Below are positions 7,979 through 17,396 of a stretch of 62,802 bases of DNA, piece by piece. Position 1 is the stretch's first letter, and each line of letters begins with the position of its first letter. The translations under genes were made by a program, and so were the position numbers. This DNA comes from an uncultured Desulfosporosinus sp. GTDB taxonomy: Bacteria; Bacillota; Desulfitobacteriia; Desulfitobacteriales; Desulfitobacteriaceae. The notes under the pieces were generated by a model, which had not been told where the DNA came from, ran no database searches, and was given only the letters and a program-made list of their open reading frames with translations. The stretch lies in the NCBI GenBank assembly GCA_927405585.1, contig CAKMJS010000045.1, positions 1 through 62,802 on the forward strand. Direction: 5' to 3'.

Positions 7979-9478
7979 TTACTCCACATAATCCATCGTC
8001 CAAGATGCCTTTGTCCAAGACGCCTTTGTCCAAGACGCTTTTGTCCAAGACGCTTTTGTCCAAGATGCTTTTGTCCAAGATGCTTTTGTCCAATCAATCG
8101 ATTCACCAGAATCTAACATATAGTAAGAAAGTGGCCACGAATTCTCATATTTCTTAATTTCAAGAAATTTCTTAGTATCTTTGGCAATTTCAACTGCTTT
8201 TCTAGCATCAATAACACCCGCAGTATCCGTCATGTCTTTATACGAAATGGTTGTAGCGAGCAAAATAGATTTAATGTCATTAGGGGTTAACCCAGGGTTT
8301 GCCTCCAGCATGAGTGCTATCGTACCGCTAACCATGGGTGCGGCCATTGATGTACCGCTCATTTGGATATAATTCTGGTTGATAACTGCCTCCGGATGCT
8401 CAACCGCTAAAATAGCGTCATTCCTAGACAGAAGGGAAATAATTTTGACTCCTGGTGCGGTTACCTCCGGCTTAGGTACACCCTCGGACGTGAGTCCACG
8501 CTTAGACCACTTGGCAATTTCAGCTTGTTGAGGGCTTTTTCCCATACCGTCAACTGCTCCTGCCGTAATAATAAATGGATTGTTTGCCGGAGCGTAATTA
8601 ATATCCGTAGGATTATTAAGATCGTTCCCAGCTGCAGTGACAACAGTTACCCCATTTAACCAAAGTTGCTCAACCGCCGCACTCAAGGGACTAGTAAGGT
8701 AAGACTCAGCTTTAGAAGAAGAAACCGAGAGATTGACAATCTTAATATCATAATCGTCTTTGAAATCATACACCCACTGTAAACCTATCAATAAGTCAAT
8801 TTCGCTTAGGTTACCCTGATCGTCCCCAAGTTTAACATTAATCAGTTTAGCCTCTGGAGCTATCCCTATGACCTCATTAAGTCCTTTGCCATTAATTATA
8901 CCTGCTACATGGGTTCCGTGGCCATATAAGTCCTCTGGTGTTGTTGCATCGTCATTAACGATGACCGCTTCAACTACATTAAGGCTATCGTAACTAAACG
9001 AATCGGATCCAACACCACTGTCCAAAACAGCGATTGTTACACCTGTTCCTTTTTCATTGACAGCATCCGCTTTCACAAGCTGTCTATAATCGTTGGCGAA
9101 GAGTAGAGGTTTGTCAAATTGGTTTCCCTGACCTATTCTCATCTTTTCCCCAATAGCTCCCGCCATGACAACTGGATGGTTCAGGGAATAGCGTAACACG
9201 CCCTCTTGTTGAGTAAACTTGAACAACGAATCTGCTGGAATCTCAGCAACAAATCCATTGATTATCGGTGTCTCTGCGACTAGTATCCCCCCCACCGACT
9301 GAAGTAAGGACAGCGAATCACTTCCTTGGCGTTTCTGAACAATAAGCTCTATAGTTTTGGGCTCGTCATATTGACTCACTGTAGCGATTCCTTTTATATT
9401 AAACAAACTTTGTGAACCAATAAGGGTTGCTAACAAGAGAACGCCTATACCGGCAAGCACTTTTTTACTATGTTTCAA
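7979..9478 (-). CDS. Secreted subtilisin-like serine protease (S8) with C-terminal WTKAS repeats
   Basis: An exported subtilase. The TTG at 9478 is preferred to the GTG at 9487 because GGAGGT then sits nine bases upstream instead of touching the start. Numbering from the GTG: signal peptide 1-28, an I9-like propeptide about 40-105, then the catalytic domain with Asp156 (AVLDSG), His190 (GHGTHVAG), oxyanion Asn288 (AAGN) and Ser380 (SGTSMAAP). All triad residues are present, so it should be active. Residues 466-495 are six exact WTKAS units, followed by WTMDYVE at the end. No LPXTG or S-layer anchor is visible. The repeat tail is unusual and its role is unknown. Confidence 0.93.
   Translation of the reverse strand: MKHSKKVLAGIGVLLLATLIGSQSLFNIKGIATVSQYDEPKTIELIVQKRQGSDSLSLLQSVGGILVAETPIINGFVAEIPADSLFKFTQQEGVLRYSLNHPVVMAGAIGEKMRIGQGNQFDKPLLFANDYRQLVKADAVNEKGTGVTIAVLDSGVGSDSFSYDSLNVVEAVIVNDDATTPEDLYGHGTHVAGIINGKGLNEVIGIAPEAKLINVKLGDDQGNLSEIDLLIGLQWVYDFKDDYDIKIVNLSVSSSKAESYLTSPLSAAVEQLWLNGVTVVTAAGNDLNNPTDINYAPANNPFIITAGAVDGMGKSPQQAEIAKWSKRGLTSEGVPKPEVTAPGVKIISLLSRNDAILAVEHPEAVINQNYIQMSGTSMAAPMVSGTIALMLEANPGLTPNDIKSILLATTISYKDMTDTAGVIDARKAVEIAKDTKKFLEIKKYENSWPLSYYMLDSGESIDWTKASWTKASWTKASWTKASWTKASWTKASWTMDYVE
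8003..8092 (-). repeat. Six-copy 15-bp tandem repeat encoding (WTKAS)6
   Basis: On the plus strand the unit is GTCCAAGAYGCYTTT, repeated six times without interruption inside the 3' end of the subtilase gene. The copies differ only at third codon positions (C/T), while the protein repeat is invariant. A tract like this can change copy number by replication slippage without shifting frame, because the unit is 15 bp. Confidence 0.95.
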
Positions 9479-9603
9479 TAAAAACACACCTCCAAAACAA
9501 TTTTGAATATTAAGATATTTATCTTGATAATACCTTGTACATGCTTTCCATTATTATACTCCTTTGGAATTAGCCTTGTATATATACTAACCGAAAGTAA
9601 GGA

Positions 9604-9632
9604 CATTCGGAACCCCCTAGGGGTTCCGAATG
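9604..9632 (-). terminator. Stem-loop after ybaK
   Basis: CATTCGGAACCCC (9604-9616) and GGGGTTCCGAATG (9620-9632) form a perfect 13-bp stem with a three-base loop. It lies downstream of the minus-strand ybaK stop, with only a weak T-rich tail, and upstream of the subtilase promoter region. It is most likely the terminator of the ask-ybaK unit. Confidence 0.65.
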
Positions 9633-9682
9633 CTGACCATATTCATAGGTATCCATCAAATATCGTATAATTGTCACTCCAA

Positions 9683-10150
9683 TCATACAATTTCTGATTG
9701 GATAACATCTACCCACTGCCCGTGGGTCAGTTCAAACAAATCGTTGATATGCAACTTGATTGCCGTATTCGATGCACCTGCTGCCGGGAAAACATGCTCG
9801 TAGGCTTGCAAAGAATAATCCAGATAAATGGGTATAGCTTGTATTAAGCCAAAAGGGCATACCCCACCTACAGGATGCCCAGTTGCTGCTACGACCTCTT
9901 CTGCCTCCGGCATTTTGGCCTTCGAATTAAAAGTCTCTTTAAACTTTCGGTTATCAATTCGCTTATTTCCTGCCATGAGGATCATCACAAAGCTATCTTT
10001 AATTTTAAACAACAAGGATTTGGCAATTTCCCCTGGGGATACGCCCAAAGCCTCTGCTGCTTTGTCCACTGTACTCGTATCCTCGAAGAATAATATGGCA
10101 ATGTCCTTATTGTTTTCCTTTAAAAACGCTTCTACCATCTCTACGGACAT
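9683..10150 (-). CDS. YbaK/ProX-type aminoacyl-tRNA deacylase-like protein
   Basis: A 155-residue single-domain protein of the YbaK/EbsC/ProX family, which hydrolyses mischarged tRNA such as Cys-tRNA(Pro) or Ala-tRNA(Pro). Family features are the N-terminal SVEMVEAFLK helix, DTSTVDKAAEALGVSPGEIAKSLLFK with the conserved lysine, and GHPVGGVCPFGL in the active-site loop. The start at 10150 has AGGAGG nine bases upstream. It begins 18 bp after the aspartate kinase stop on the same strand, so the two are probably cotranscribed. Which tRNA it edits cannot be read from sequence. Confidence 0.85.
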   Translation of the reverse strand: MSVEMVEAFLKENNKDIAILFFEDTSTVDKAAEALGVSPGEIAKSLLFKIKDSFVMILMAGNKRIDNRKFKETFNSKAKMPEAEEVVAATGHPVGGVCPFGLIQAIPIYLDYSLQAYEHVFPAAGASNTAIKLHINDLFELTHGQWVDVIQSEIV

Positions 10151-10168
10151 ACATAGACTCCTCCTACG

Positions 10169-11563
10169 TTAACTATTAATGTCTGCAAGACATAGATCTT
10201 CGTTCAAAGATATTATTGCCTTATTATACATATCTCGATCAATCACAAATTGCATATTCACTTGACGAAGAGACTGGGACACACATTTGATGTTGATCCC
10301 GTTCTTCGCTAACGCATTCGCCGCTCTAGCGAGAATCTTTGGCATTGCAATATTAGAACCAATTACACAGACAATCGCCGCCTCCTGAACGGTAATCGTT
10401 TGATACTTAGCTTCAAGTTCCGGTATTAGTTGGTCGTTCAAATCTGATTCCCAAATCACAAGCGAAATACTATTAGCGTTCGTCGCTTTCATGATGTAAC
10501 TGATATTATGCCTTTTAAACTTCTTCATTATTTCTAAATCGAAGCCTGTTTCTCCGACCATCGAGGTATCATGAATTTCCATAACAATGATTTTGTCGGA
10601 CCCTGCGATAATTTCAATTTTGGCTTGAGGCCCAATATAATCCTTAGAAATAACTGTTCCAGGGTGATCAGGTTCGAACGTATTTTTAATCCGGAGATTG
10701 ATTCCTACCAATTCTAATGGCTTCGACGCATTAGGATGGATGGCTTCCATGCCAATGTCAGCGAGTTGGTCGGCAACATCGTAGTTTGTCCTGCCGACAA
10801 CTATCGCTTTATCCACGCCCACGATTTTAGGATCTGCAGACGATAAATGAAATTCTTTATGGATGATCGCTTCATCTGCTTCAAGATGCGTAGCAATTTT
10901 TGAAAAGGTTATGTCTGAGTATCCCCGTTGATATTCTCTCATGATTCCTTCAATCCCTTTTGTATAACCCGTAGCAACTAGTATCGCCTCCTGGGGATTA
11001 ACGTATCGGAAGGATTTCTCAATTCGTTCGCTGATCGAAAGTTGTTTGGAATCACGAAAACCCGTTAGATCAACTAACTCTGAGAGAATACCATTGTTAC
11101 GAAGGATATTTACAGTATTAAAGGCCGAATGGGCTTCGCCAATGGACGCCAGCAGTTCCCTTGCTGCGGAGAATATACTGTCCCGCCCGACATAACCAGA
11201 AGCAATGATATCTTCCATGCTATTCAGATATGCTTTCGTTTGCATGATTCGTTCCATTAGAAATTCACGACACACTTTTTGATCCAGACCAATATTGACA
11301 AAGGACTCATTTATTTTCAAGGCCTCGCTTATTAAGTGATCAATGGAAGTTTCATAATCTTCTCCAGAAATAAAATGTTGATAGATACCAGGAGCTTTAG
11401 TTTTTTTATCTTCTAGGAGCATATTAGTGACCCCTGCATAAGCAGAGACAACAAAGACTCTCCCATAACGAAATCCTTCAGAACTAGGGTATCCAACAAT
11501 ATCTTCGAGCACATTGTGAAATTGGTACATGGACGTTCCACCGATTTTTTCAACAGTAAGCAT
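10169..11563 (-). CDS. Aspartate kinase, Ask_Ect-like
   Basis: A 464-residue aspartokinase (ATP + L-aspartate to 4-phospho-L-aspartate), the first step toward lysine, threonine, methionine and diaminopimelate. It begins TVEKIGGTSM, the KIGGTS variant of the usual KFGGTS nucleotide-binding motif, followed by YGRVFVVSAYAGVTNMLLE. The kinase domain contains a GYTKGIEGIMREYQRGYSD segment, and the C-terminal third holds two ACT-like regulatory segments. This style matches the Ask_Ect subgroup best known from ectoine gene clusters, but no ectABC genes are present. ybaK follows 18 bp downstream. Upstream I see no lysine riboswitch. Confidence 0.85.
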   Translation of the reverse strand: MLTVEKIGGTSMYQFHNVLEDIVGYPSSEGFRYGRVFVVSAYAGVTNMLLEDKKTKAPGIYQHFISGEDYETSIDHLISEALKINESFVNIGLDQKVCREFLMERIMQTKAYLNSMEDIIASGYVGRDSIFSAARELLASIGEAHSAFNTVNILRNNGILSELVDLTGFRDSKQLSISERIEKSFRYVNPQEAILVATGYTKGIEGIMREYQRGYSDITFSKIATHLEADEAIIHKEFHLSSADPKIVGVDKAIVVGRTNYDVADQLADIGMEAIHPNASKPLELVGINLRIKNTFEPDHPGTVISKDYIGPQAKIEIIAGSDKIIVMEIHDTSMVGETGFDLEIMKKFKRHNISYIMKATNANSISLVIWESDLNDQLIPELEAKYQTITVQEAAIVCVIGSNIAMPKILARAANALAKNGINIKCVSQSLRQVNMQFVIDRDMYNKAIISLNEDLCLADINS

Positions 11564-11883
11564 AATTTATTCTGTACCTCGCTTCTAGTATTTTTTCATA
11601 GACACTATTATTCGGCGAAATTCATCAAATTCCTTCATTCCAATCGAATTTGACAAGAGTGTTACAAGTGGAAACAAGGGGACGGTTCTGTAGTTTCACC
11701 CCTCAATTGTCGTATCTAGTATATTATTTCCTAGTAAGAAGTTTGTTAACAGAAATTTTTTGAGGATTTTGTGAGAGAGTTTACGAATGTCTCGTTTACC
11801 CTCTTGCTACAGTTTAATTTAACTTGGTTTGGTACAATATAAAGAGAGAGTTACGTACGGTAGCATAGATGAGGTGATTATTT
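11564..11883 (+). promoter_or_regulatory. Divergent intergenic region with promoter for the amidohydrolase
   Basis: This 320-bp stretch separates the minus-strand aspartate kinase from the plus-strand amidohydrolase. A TACAAT -10 box at 11833-11838 lies about 45 bp before the GTG start, with GAGGTGATT as ribosome-binding site; no convincing -35 box is seen. A segment around 11673-11690 (AACAAGGGGACGGTTCTG) resembles another intergenic segment at 35985-36007. No ORF or RNA gene is evident. Confidence 0.4.
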
Positions 11884-13041
11884 GTGTATCCACTGTTGTT
11901 GAAAAATTGTCTGATCAGCACGCTTGACCAAGAACCAGACAAACTAAGAGACATTCTGATTGAAAACCGTAAAATCAGCCAAATATCTCACATTATAAAG
12001 GACCTTCCCTCACAATGCCGGATCTATGACGTTGGAGAACGATACGTTCTGCCGGGATTAATCGATTGTCATACCCATTTAGGAATTATCGAAGAAGCCA
12101 CTGGAAAAATTGGAGTAGATAACAATGAGACGTCTGATTCCGTGACCCCGCATTTAAGAGGGATGGATGGCATTAACCCACAAGACATAGCGTTTATTGA
12201 TGCTATTCGAGCAGGGGTAACTACCGTCATGACCGGTCCGGGCAGTAATAATGCAGTGGGGGGATTAAATCTCATCATAAAAACCCATGGTAACATCCTT
12301 GATCAAATGATTGTAAGAAGTCCAGCTGGCCTCAAAATCTCACTTGGCGAGAACCCCTTGAGTACCTATGGCTCTCAAGGCAAGTGCCCCGTGACTAGAA
12401 TGGGCATTACAGGCTTGATTAGAGAGTTATTTATGAGGGCTCAGGATTATCTAGTACTAAAAAAAAGCGGCAAACTCAAGTATCGGGATATTCGTTTAGA
12501 AGCGGTTATTCCCTTATTACGAGGGGAGATCTCTCTACGTGCTCACGCCCATCGAGCGGATGATATTATAACGGCCATCAGAATCGCCGAAGAGTTTAAG
12601 ATTAAGAACTTAGTCATTGAACATGGAACTGAGGCCCATTTGGTTGCTGATTACTTGGTAGAGCGGAATATTCCTGTAGCTTTTGGTCCAATGCTCACTC
12701 CCCGTATTAAGATGGAACTTAAAGGCAGAAATTATAGTTCCGTCCTTAAATTGACCGAGGCCGGAGTCAAGGTTTCCTTAATATCGGATCACCCGTATAA
12801 TTCCATTGATCAACTGAGAACGGTGGCAGCACTCGCAATATCCGAAGGTCTACCAAGGCAGGAGGCCCTCAAATGTTTAACTGTACACCCTGCAGAAATA
12901 CTGAGATGTGAGAATCGAATCGGGAAGCTTCAAAAGGGATTTGATGCAGATATTGCTGTATTTAATGGACAACCCTTTGACTCGATGTCTAAGGTTGTTT
13001 TGACCATAATTAATGGTGAAATAGTTTATCAAAAGAACTAA
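11884..13041 (+). CDS. Imidazolonepropionase-like metal-dependent amidohydrolase
   Basis: A 385-residue TIM-barrel amidohydrolase. Metal-ligand motifs appear in order: DCHTHLG early in the barrel, AHAHRADD in the middle, IEHGTEAH, then SDHPYNS carrying the catalytic aspartate. The C-terminal composite strand (GKLQKGFDADIAVFNG) is typical of cyclic amidohydrolases. Members cleave C-N bonds in cyclic amides, Xaa-Pro dipeptides or nucleobases; the substrate here is not determinable. The start is GTG 11884 with GAGGTGATT eight bases upstream. The gene stands alone and ends in a strong terminator. Confidence 0.85.
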   Translation: MYPLLLKNCLISTLDQEPDKLRDILIENRKISQISHIIKDLPSQCRIYDVGERYVLPGLIDCHTHLGIIEEATGKIGVDNNETSDSVTPHLRGMDGINPQDIAFIDAIRAGVTTVMTGPGSNNAVGGLNLIIKTHGNILDQMIVRSPAGLKISLGENPLSTYGSQGKCPVTRMGITGLIRELFMRAQDYLVLKKSGKLKYRDIRLEAVIPLLRGEISLRAHAHRADDIITAIRIAEEFKIKNLVIEHGTEAHLVADYLVERNIPVAFGPMLTPRIKMELKGRNYSSVLKLTEAGVKVSLISDHPYNSIDQLRTVAALAISEGLPRQEALKCLTVHPAEILRCENRIGKLQKGFDADIAVFNGQPFDSMSKVVLTIINGEIVYQKN

Positions 13042-13079
13042 AAAAAACTTAATGTCCATGCTGGACATTAAGTTTTTTT
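13041..13079 (+). terminator. Strong bidirectional terminator
   Basis: A 17-bp perfect stem (13041-13057 with 13063-13079; core ACTTAATGTCC/GGACATTAAGT) has a five-base loop and T/A runs on both sides. It terminates the amidohydrolase on the plus strand and the facing hypothetical gene on the minus strand. Confidence 0.92.
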
Positions 13080-13102
13080 CAGTAGAATTCAGGTTGAACA
13101 AG

Positions 13103-13690
13103 TTACTCTCTACTGTAAAACCGACTTGAATTAGCTAACATAAACAGTGGTTTCTGTAAATAATCGATCGGATATATATCATCTCTTGCAGAGATCAGAG
13201 CCATAATCTTACCTACCTGAGATAATGGATCAATGGATACAATTACAAAAGCGTCCTTTTCTGCCGTTAAAGGGTAGATAATATTATTCTTGTTGAGAAC
13301 ATCATGATACGCATCTAGGGTCAGGACTCTAAAATCACGGTTGCGCCAGCGTATATCGTAAAGCTTGAACGCTTGATGTGCTACTAACGGCAAGAGCAGT
13401 TCTTCCGTCAAATACAGTTCGATTCCGATCATATATCCTTCACTATCAAGATCATTCCAATATTCACAATGGAAGGCCTTATCGACAGCCTCTCTATACG
13501 TCTTCGTTGCCAAACGCATTTGACTTAAACTTTGACCCATGCTAAGCCATTTAATTCTAGGGATACTAAGACTGTTTACATCATAATATAATCCAATATC
13601 ACTTTTCTCGAGGGTGTACTCAGCGGTCGTTTCATTAGGCATTAAATAAATATAGCCCATTTGCATGTTATTATCACAGGTAATAAGCAC
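13103..13690 (-). CDS. Hypothetical protein, 195 aa
   Basis: I do not recognise this protein. It starts at GTG 13690, eight bases after a strong AGGGGGG ribosome-binding site. The product is soluble and mixed alpha/beta, without signal peptide or membrane span. An N-terminal MGYIYLMPNETTAEYTLEKSD stretch reads like a small beta domain. The middle is rich in aromatic residues (HCEYWNDL, YDIRWRNRDFRVL). It follows a 39-codon ORF on the same strand by 20 bp and faces the amidohydrolase across a shared terminator. Codon use resembles the neighbours, so it is likely a real gene. Confidence 0.7.
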   Translation of the reverse strand: MLITCDNNMQMGYIYLMPNETTAEYTLEKSDIGLYYDVNSLSIPRIKWLSMGQSLSQMRLATKTYREAVDKAFHCEYWNDLDSEGYMIGIELYLTEELLLPLVAHQAFKLYDIRWRNRDFRVLTLDAYHDVLNKNNIIYPLTAEKDAFVIVSIDPLSQVGKIMALISARDDIYPIDYLQKPLFMLANSSRFYSRE

Positions 13691-13710
13691 GGAACATCCC
13701 CCCTAAGCTA

Positions 13711-13830
13711 TTATCTAATTTCCATCTGGTTACCTAAATCTGGTGGGTTCAGCGGCCCTAACTTTGGTATAAGGTTTAGAAATTCTTGGAGTTCTGAGAT
13801 CTGATGATCTATGGTGACATCCAAGTCCAT
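13711..13830 (-). CDS. Small ORF, 39 aa, upstream of the hypothetical gene
   Basis: ATG at 13830 to TAA at 13711-13713, with AGGAGG about 11 bases upstream. The peptide starts MDLDVTIDHQISEL and ends in a Pro-rich segment (LGPLNPPDLGNQMEIR). It is acidic and soluble, with no known motif. Its stop lies 20 bp before the GTG of the 195-residue hypothetical gene, consistent with a two-gene unit. It could be a leader peptide, a small partner protein or a chance frame. The ribosome-binding site and position are the only support. Confidence 0.45.
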   Translation of the reverse strand: MDLDVTIDHQISELQEFLNLIPKLGPLNPPDLGNQMEIR

Positions 13831-14147
13831 GACTGCTGCTACCTCCTGTTAAGTATTATCCAGCTTTGAAGCCCCACTTCTATAAGCGGAGATGACATGT
13901 TCAGCTCTAGCTCAAACGTGTTCATTAAACTTCACTTCTAAAGCTGTTATATAACTTCTACATATAGCTATTATTTTCCTGCTACCTTTATTTAATACAA
14001 TGCTACAACACTTTAAGCTAACATCTGCATCATAGGTTAAGTATAGCATCCATACTCGTCATGAAATAGACTAGTAACCCTCAACTATGATATTCTTAGT
14101 GAGCTACTGAGCGTACTTGATAGAATAATCTTCAAAAGGAGTATTTC
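13831..14147. other. Divergent intergenic region, no gene seen
   Basis: A 317-bp A/T-rich stretch between the minus-strand small ORF and the plus-strand SNF2 gene. It should hold both promoters. A TATACT-like -10 box can be seen on the minus strand near 14041-14046, but no convincing -35 partner. I see no ORF with a ribosome-binding site, no strong hairpin and no repeat. Confidence 0.4.
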
Positions 14148-17100
14148 ATGCCTGCCTTTAACATTTCTGAGCAACTAATTCAAGACCTTGCCGACAATAA
14201 CCTCGTATATAAGAAGGGCTCTTCCTATTATACGGCTGGAAGAGTCAGAAATTTTAACTTTTCCCCTGATAAAGGTCTGGTGAACGCTAATGTCATAGGA
14301 GGATTGCGTTATGTCGTCCAGGTAGCTTTTGAGAAAGATAGCTCTGTACGCTCCTACCGCTGCAATTGCCCAGCCTTTACTGACCATCCTGGAGCCTGTA
14401 AACATGTCATCGCCGTCTTAAAAGCAGCCCAGCAGAAATTACCCACAGCTTGGCCTGATCCCATAGTCCGTAACCGCGTTGTAGAAGACCTCTTGGAGGT
14501 ATTTTCGAATCATCTCCAAGAATTCCCCCAAGAAGAGTTAACCCTCGTGGTAGAACTCCAAATCATCCCTGGCCACCGTGTTTCCACCCAAATGCAACTT
14601 AAGCTGGGGCTACAACGACTCTATGTGGTTAAGGATATTGAACAATTTATCACCGCTATTAAGACAGGGCGCTCTCTTGAATTCGGCAAACAGTTTACGT
14701 TTGAACCCTCACGCCAGTTCTTTAAGCAAGAAGATCAAGCCCTTATTGACATGCTTCAAGAAACATTTGAGCAGCACACCGCCTTAACTGAAATGCAAGG
14801 ACCATTTTATACATCGACCCTTCTGAGCCAAAAGTCATTGCCTCTGAGTGGGTATTACCTGTCTAAATTTCTAGACGCCTTAGGGGACAAGGTGTTTCTG
14901 TCGGGTATCAGCACGGCCCCCTTTCTTCCCACCCAAATTATCCGTCACGGGCTACCTATGGAGTTTTCCCTGCAAGCCCAAGGTCAAGATCTTACGCTAA
15001 CACTAGAAAGTGATGAAGTCCCTCTCCAACTCACACCCGATGGCAGTTACTACGCCTACCAAAAAAACATTTATCTGGCTTCCCCTACCCAAAAGGAGCT
15101 TCTTCCTCCGATACTAAGTGCACTCCGCAAAGGATCCACAAGCAATCTTGTCATTCCAGCAGCCCAGAAGGAATTTTTCGCTTCGGAAGCCTTGCCCCTA
15201 CTCGGGAAACTGGGCCAGGTGTCTATCGACCCCACTCTAGAAGACAAATTCAACCAAGAACCTTTGCAAGCAAGTATCTATTTCGACCGTGCTCAGGATA
15301 TGGGAATCACGGCTCGAGTAGAATTTCACTATGGTGATACTGTCATTAATCCCTTTACTTCTACACGGGAAACCCTTAATACGACAGCCGATAACGCCAT
15401 GATCCTCATCCGTGCAGTAGACCAAGAGCGAAAAATATTAAACATTCTCGAACAAGCCGATTTTATCGTTTCTAAAGGTCAAATTCACCTTGAGGACGAC
15501 GATAAAATCTTCGACTTTACTGTAACCTGGCTTCCTCACCTAAGACTTCTTGCGGAATTATACTACTCGGATCAATTCAAAGTCAAAATCCGAACCTCAA
15601 CCACGTTCTCAAGTCAGGTGCGTCTTGACGAAACTCTGAACGTCTTAGAAATTTCTTTCCAGTACAATGATATTGAACATGACGAATTGGCGGATATTTT
15701 CCACTCCCTCCAATTAAAGAAGAAATATCACCGCCTCCGAGATGGCTCTTTCCTGGATTTAAACCAGACAGAATTGACCTCTGTGGCCCAACTATTAGAT
15801 TACTTGGACCTTGACGCCGGAGATCTCGATCAGAAACTGCTCAAGCTTCCAAAATACCGAGCTATGTATATTGACAGCTTTTTACGCCAGGCCAACCTGC
15901 CTGGAGTGCATCGCAATAAAGCCTTTAAGCAATTAGTCCAAAGTATCCTCGAACCTCAAGATGGGGAGTTCGAAATCCCAGCAGAGTTACAGCATGTCTT
16001 ACGAGATTATCAAAAGATCGGCTTCAAATGGTTGAAAACGCTGGCCTCGTATGGTCTCGGTGGAATTTTGGCTGATGACATGGGCTTAGGCAAGACCTTA
16101 CAGGTTCTCTCGTTTATTTTATCGGAAAAACATAATTCCCCTAGCCCCGCTTTGGTCATTGCCCCCACGTCTTTGATCTATAACTGGCAAGAAGAAGCTA
16201 AAAAATTCACCCCTACTTTAAAAGTTCTTGTTGTGGAAGGCACCCCCCAGGAACGACATACCCAACTGGCGGATTTGGAAGAACAATGGGACCTCGTGGT
16301 AACTTCCTACCCCATCCTGCGACGGGACATCGATATATTTGCAAAGTTTAAGTTCTCCTACTGTTTCTTAGACGAGGCTCAACATACCAAAAACCCGCAA
16401 ACTCTCAACGCAAAATCAGTCCAGCAAATTCAAGCCAAGGGATATTTTGCACTGACCGGTACGCCGATCGAAAACTCGCTTTCTGAACTTTGGTCCCTGT
16501 TTAATTTTATTATGCCAGGTTATCTTCTCTCTCACCAGGAATTCCGCAAGAAATATGAAATACCGATTATCAAAGGAGATGACTCTAAACCTCTGGCGGA
16601 ATTAAGTCGCCATGCCAACCCCTTCATATTAAGGCGACTGAAGAAAGATGTTTTAAAAGAGCTGCCCGACAAAATTGAAACCCTTCTAAGTGCTCCTTTA
16701 ACAGAGGACCAGAAAAAATTATACTTAGCCTATTTACAAGAGGCGAAGGGGAAAATAGCTCAAGAAATTGTAGCCGTGGGTTATCACAAAAGCCACATGA
16801 AGATCCTCGCTGCCCTGACGAGACTTCGGCAAATCTGCTGTCACCCGTCCATGTTCTTAGATAATTACACGGGAGAAAGCGGTAAAATGCTGCTTCTCCA
16901 GGAAATCCTCTCAGACGCCCTTGATAGCGGTCATCGGGTTCTGCTTTTCTCTCAGTTTACGACGATGCTAGACATCATCCAAAGTTATCTAACCTCGGAG
17001 GGTATTGAGCATTTCTATCTTTCGGGTTTGACAAAAGCTGTAGACCGACTAAGAATGGCCAACGCTTTTAACGCTGGCCATGGAAAGGTCTTTCTAATTT

Positions 17101-17396
17101 CCTTAAGGGCTGGTGGCACAGGACTAAATCTGACCGGTGCTGACATGGTCATTCACTATGACCCCTGGTGGAACCCTGCAGTGGAGGATCAAGCGACCGA
17201 TCGGGCCCACCGCATCGGCCAAAAAAACGCCGTACAGGTGATCAAATTAATTTCCCAAGGAACGGTCGAAGAGAAAATTAATGCTTTGCAAACTAAGAAA
17301 AAAACGCTGATTGATACTGTCATTCAACCAGGTGAAACCATGCTCACCAAGTTATCCGAACAAGAACTAAGAGAGCTCTTTGATATCAAACCTTGA
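14148..17396 (+). CDS. SWIM zinc-finger SNF2-family DNA translocase
   Basis: A 1082-residue bacterial Swi2/Snf2 ATPase that would translocate along DNA to remodel bound protein, often linked with transcription recycling or repair. An N-terminal SWIM zinc finger is visible as Cys72-x-Cys74...Cys84-x-His86. A long variable region runs to about residue 600. The SNF2 motor follows: Walker A in DDMGLGKT near 642, the Walker B variant DEAQ near 741, [14 protein letters not shown], and motif [10 protein letters not shown] near 1017. It starts at ATG 14148 after AAGGAG. The last 11 bp overlap the converging MCP gene, so no separate terminator fits between them. Confidence 0.92.
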   Translation: MPAFNISEQLIQDLADNNLVYKKGSSYYTAGRVRNFNFSPDKGLVNANVIGGLRYVVQVAFEKDSSVRSYRCNCPAFTDHPGACKHVIAVLKAAQQKLPTAWPDPIVRNRVVEDLLEVFSNHLQEFPQEELTLVVELQIIPGHRVSTQMQLKLGLQRLYVVKDIEQFITAIKTGRSLEFGKQFTFEPSRQFFKQEDQALIDMLQETFEQHTALTEMQGPFYTSTLLSQKSLPLSGYYLSKFLDALGDKVFLSGISTAPFLPTQIIRHGLPMEFSLQAQGQDLTLTLESDEVPLQLTPDGSYYAYQKNIYLASPTQKELLPPILSALRKGSTSNLVIPAAQKEFFASEALPLLGKLGQVSIDPTLEDKFNQEPLQASIYFDRAQDMGITARVEFHYGDTVINPFTSTRETLNTTADNAMILIRAVDQERKILNILEQADFIVSKGQIHLEDDDKIFDFTVTWLPHLRLLAELYYSDQFKVKIRTSTTFSSQVRLDETLNVLEISFQYNDIEHDELADIFHSLQLKKKYHRLRDGSFLDLNQTELTSVAQLLDYLDLDAGDLDQKLLKLPKYRAMYIDSFLRQANLPGVHRNKAFKQLVQSILEPQDGEFEIPAELQHVLRDYQKIGFKWLKTLASYGLGGILADDMGLGKTLQVLSFILSEKHNSPSPALVIAPTSLIYNWQEEAKKFTPTLKVLVVEGTPQERHTQLADLEEQWDLVVTSYPILRRDIDIFAKFKFSYCFLDEAQHTKNPQTLNAKSVQQIQAKGYFALTGTPIENSLSELWSLFNFIMPGYLLSHQEFRKKYEIPIIKGDDSKPLAELSRHANPFILRRLKKDVLKELPDKIETLLSAPLTEDQKKLYLAYLQEAKGKIAQEIVAVGYHKSHMKILAALTRLRQICCHPSMFLDNYTGESGKMLLLQEILSDALDSGHRVLLFSQFTTMLDIIQSYLTSEGIEHFYLSGLTKAVDRLRMANAFNAGHGKVFLISLRAGGTGLNLTGADMVIHYDPWWNPAVEDQATDRAHRIGQKNAVQVIKLISQGTVEEKINALQTKKKTLIDTVIQPGETMLTKLSEQELRELFDIKP

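Noticed and set aside
10169-11563. Possible ectoine biosynthesis cluster
   Set aside because: The aspartokinase is Ask_Ect-like, but ectA, ectB and ectC are absent from both sides.
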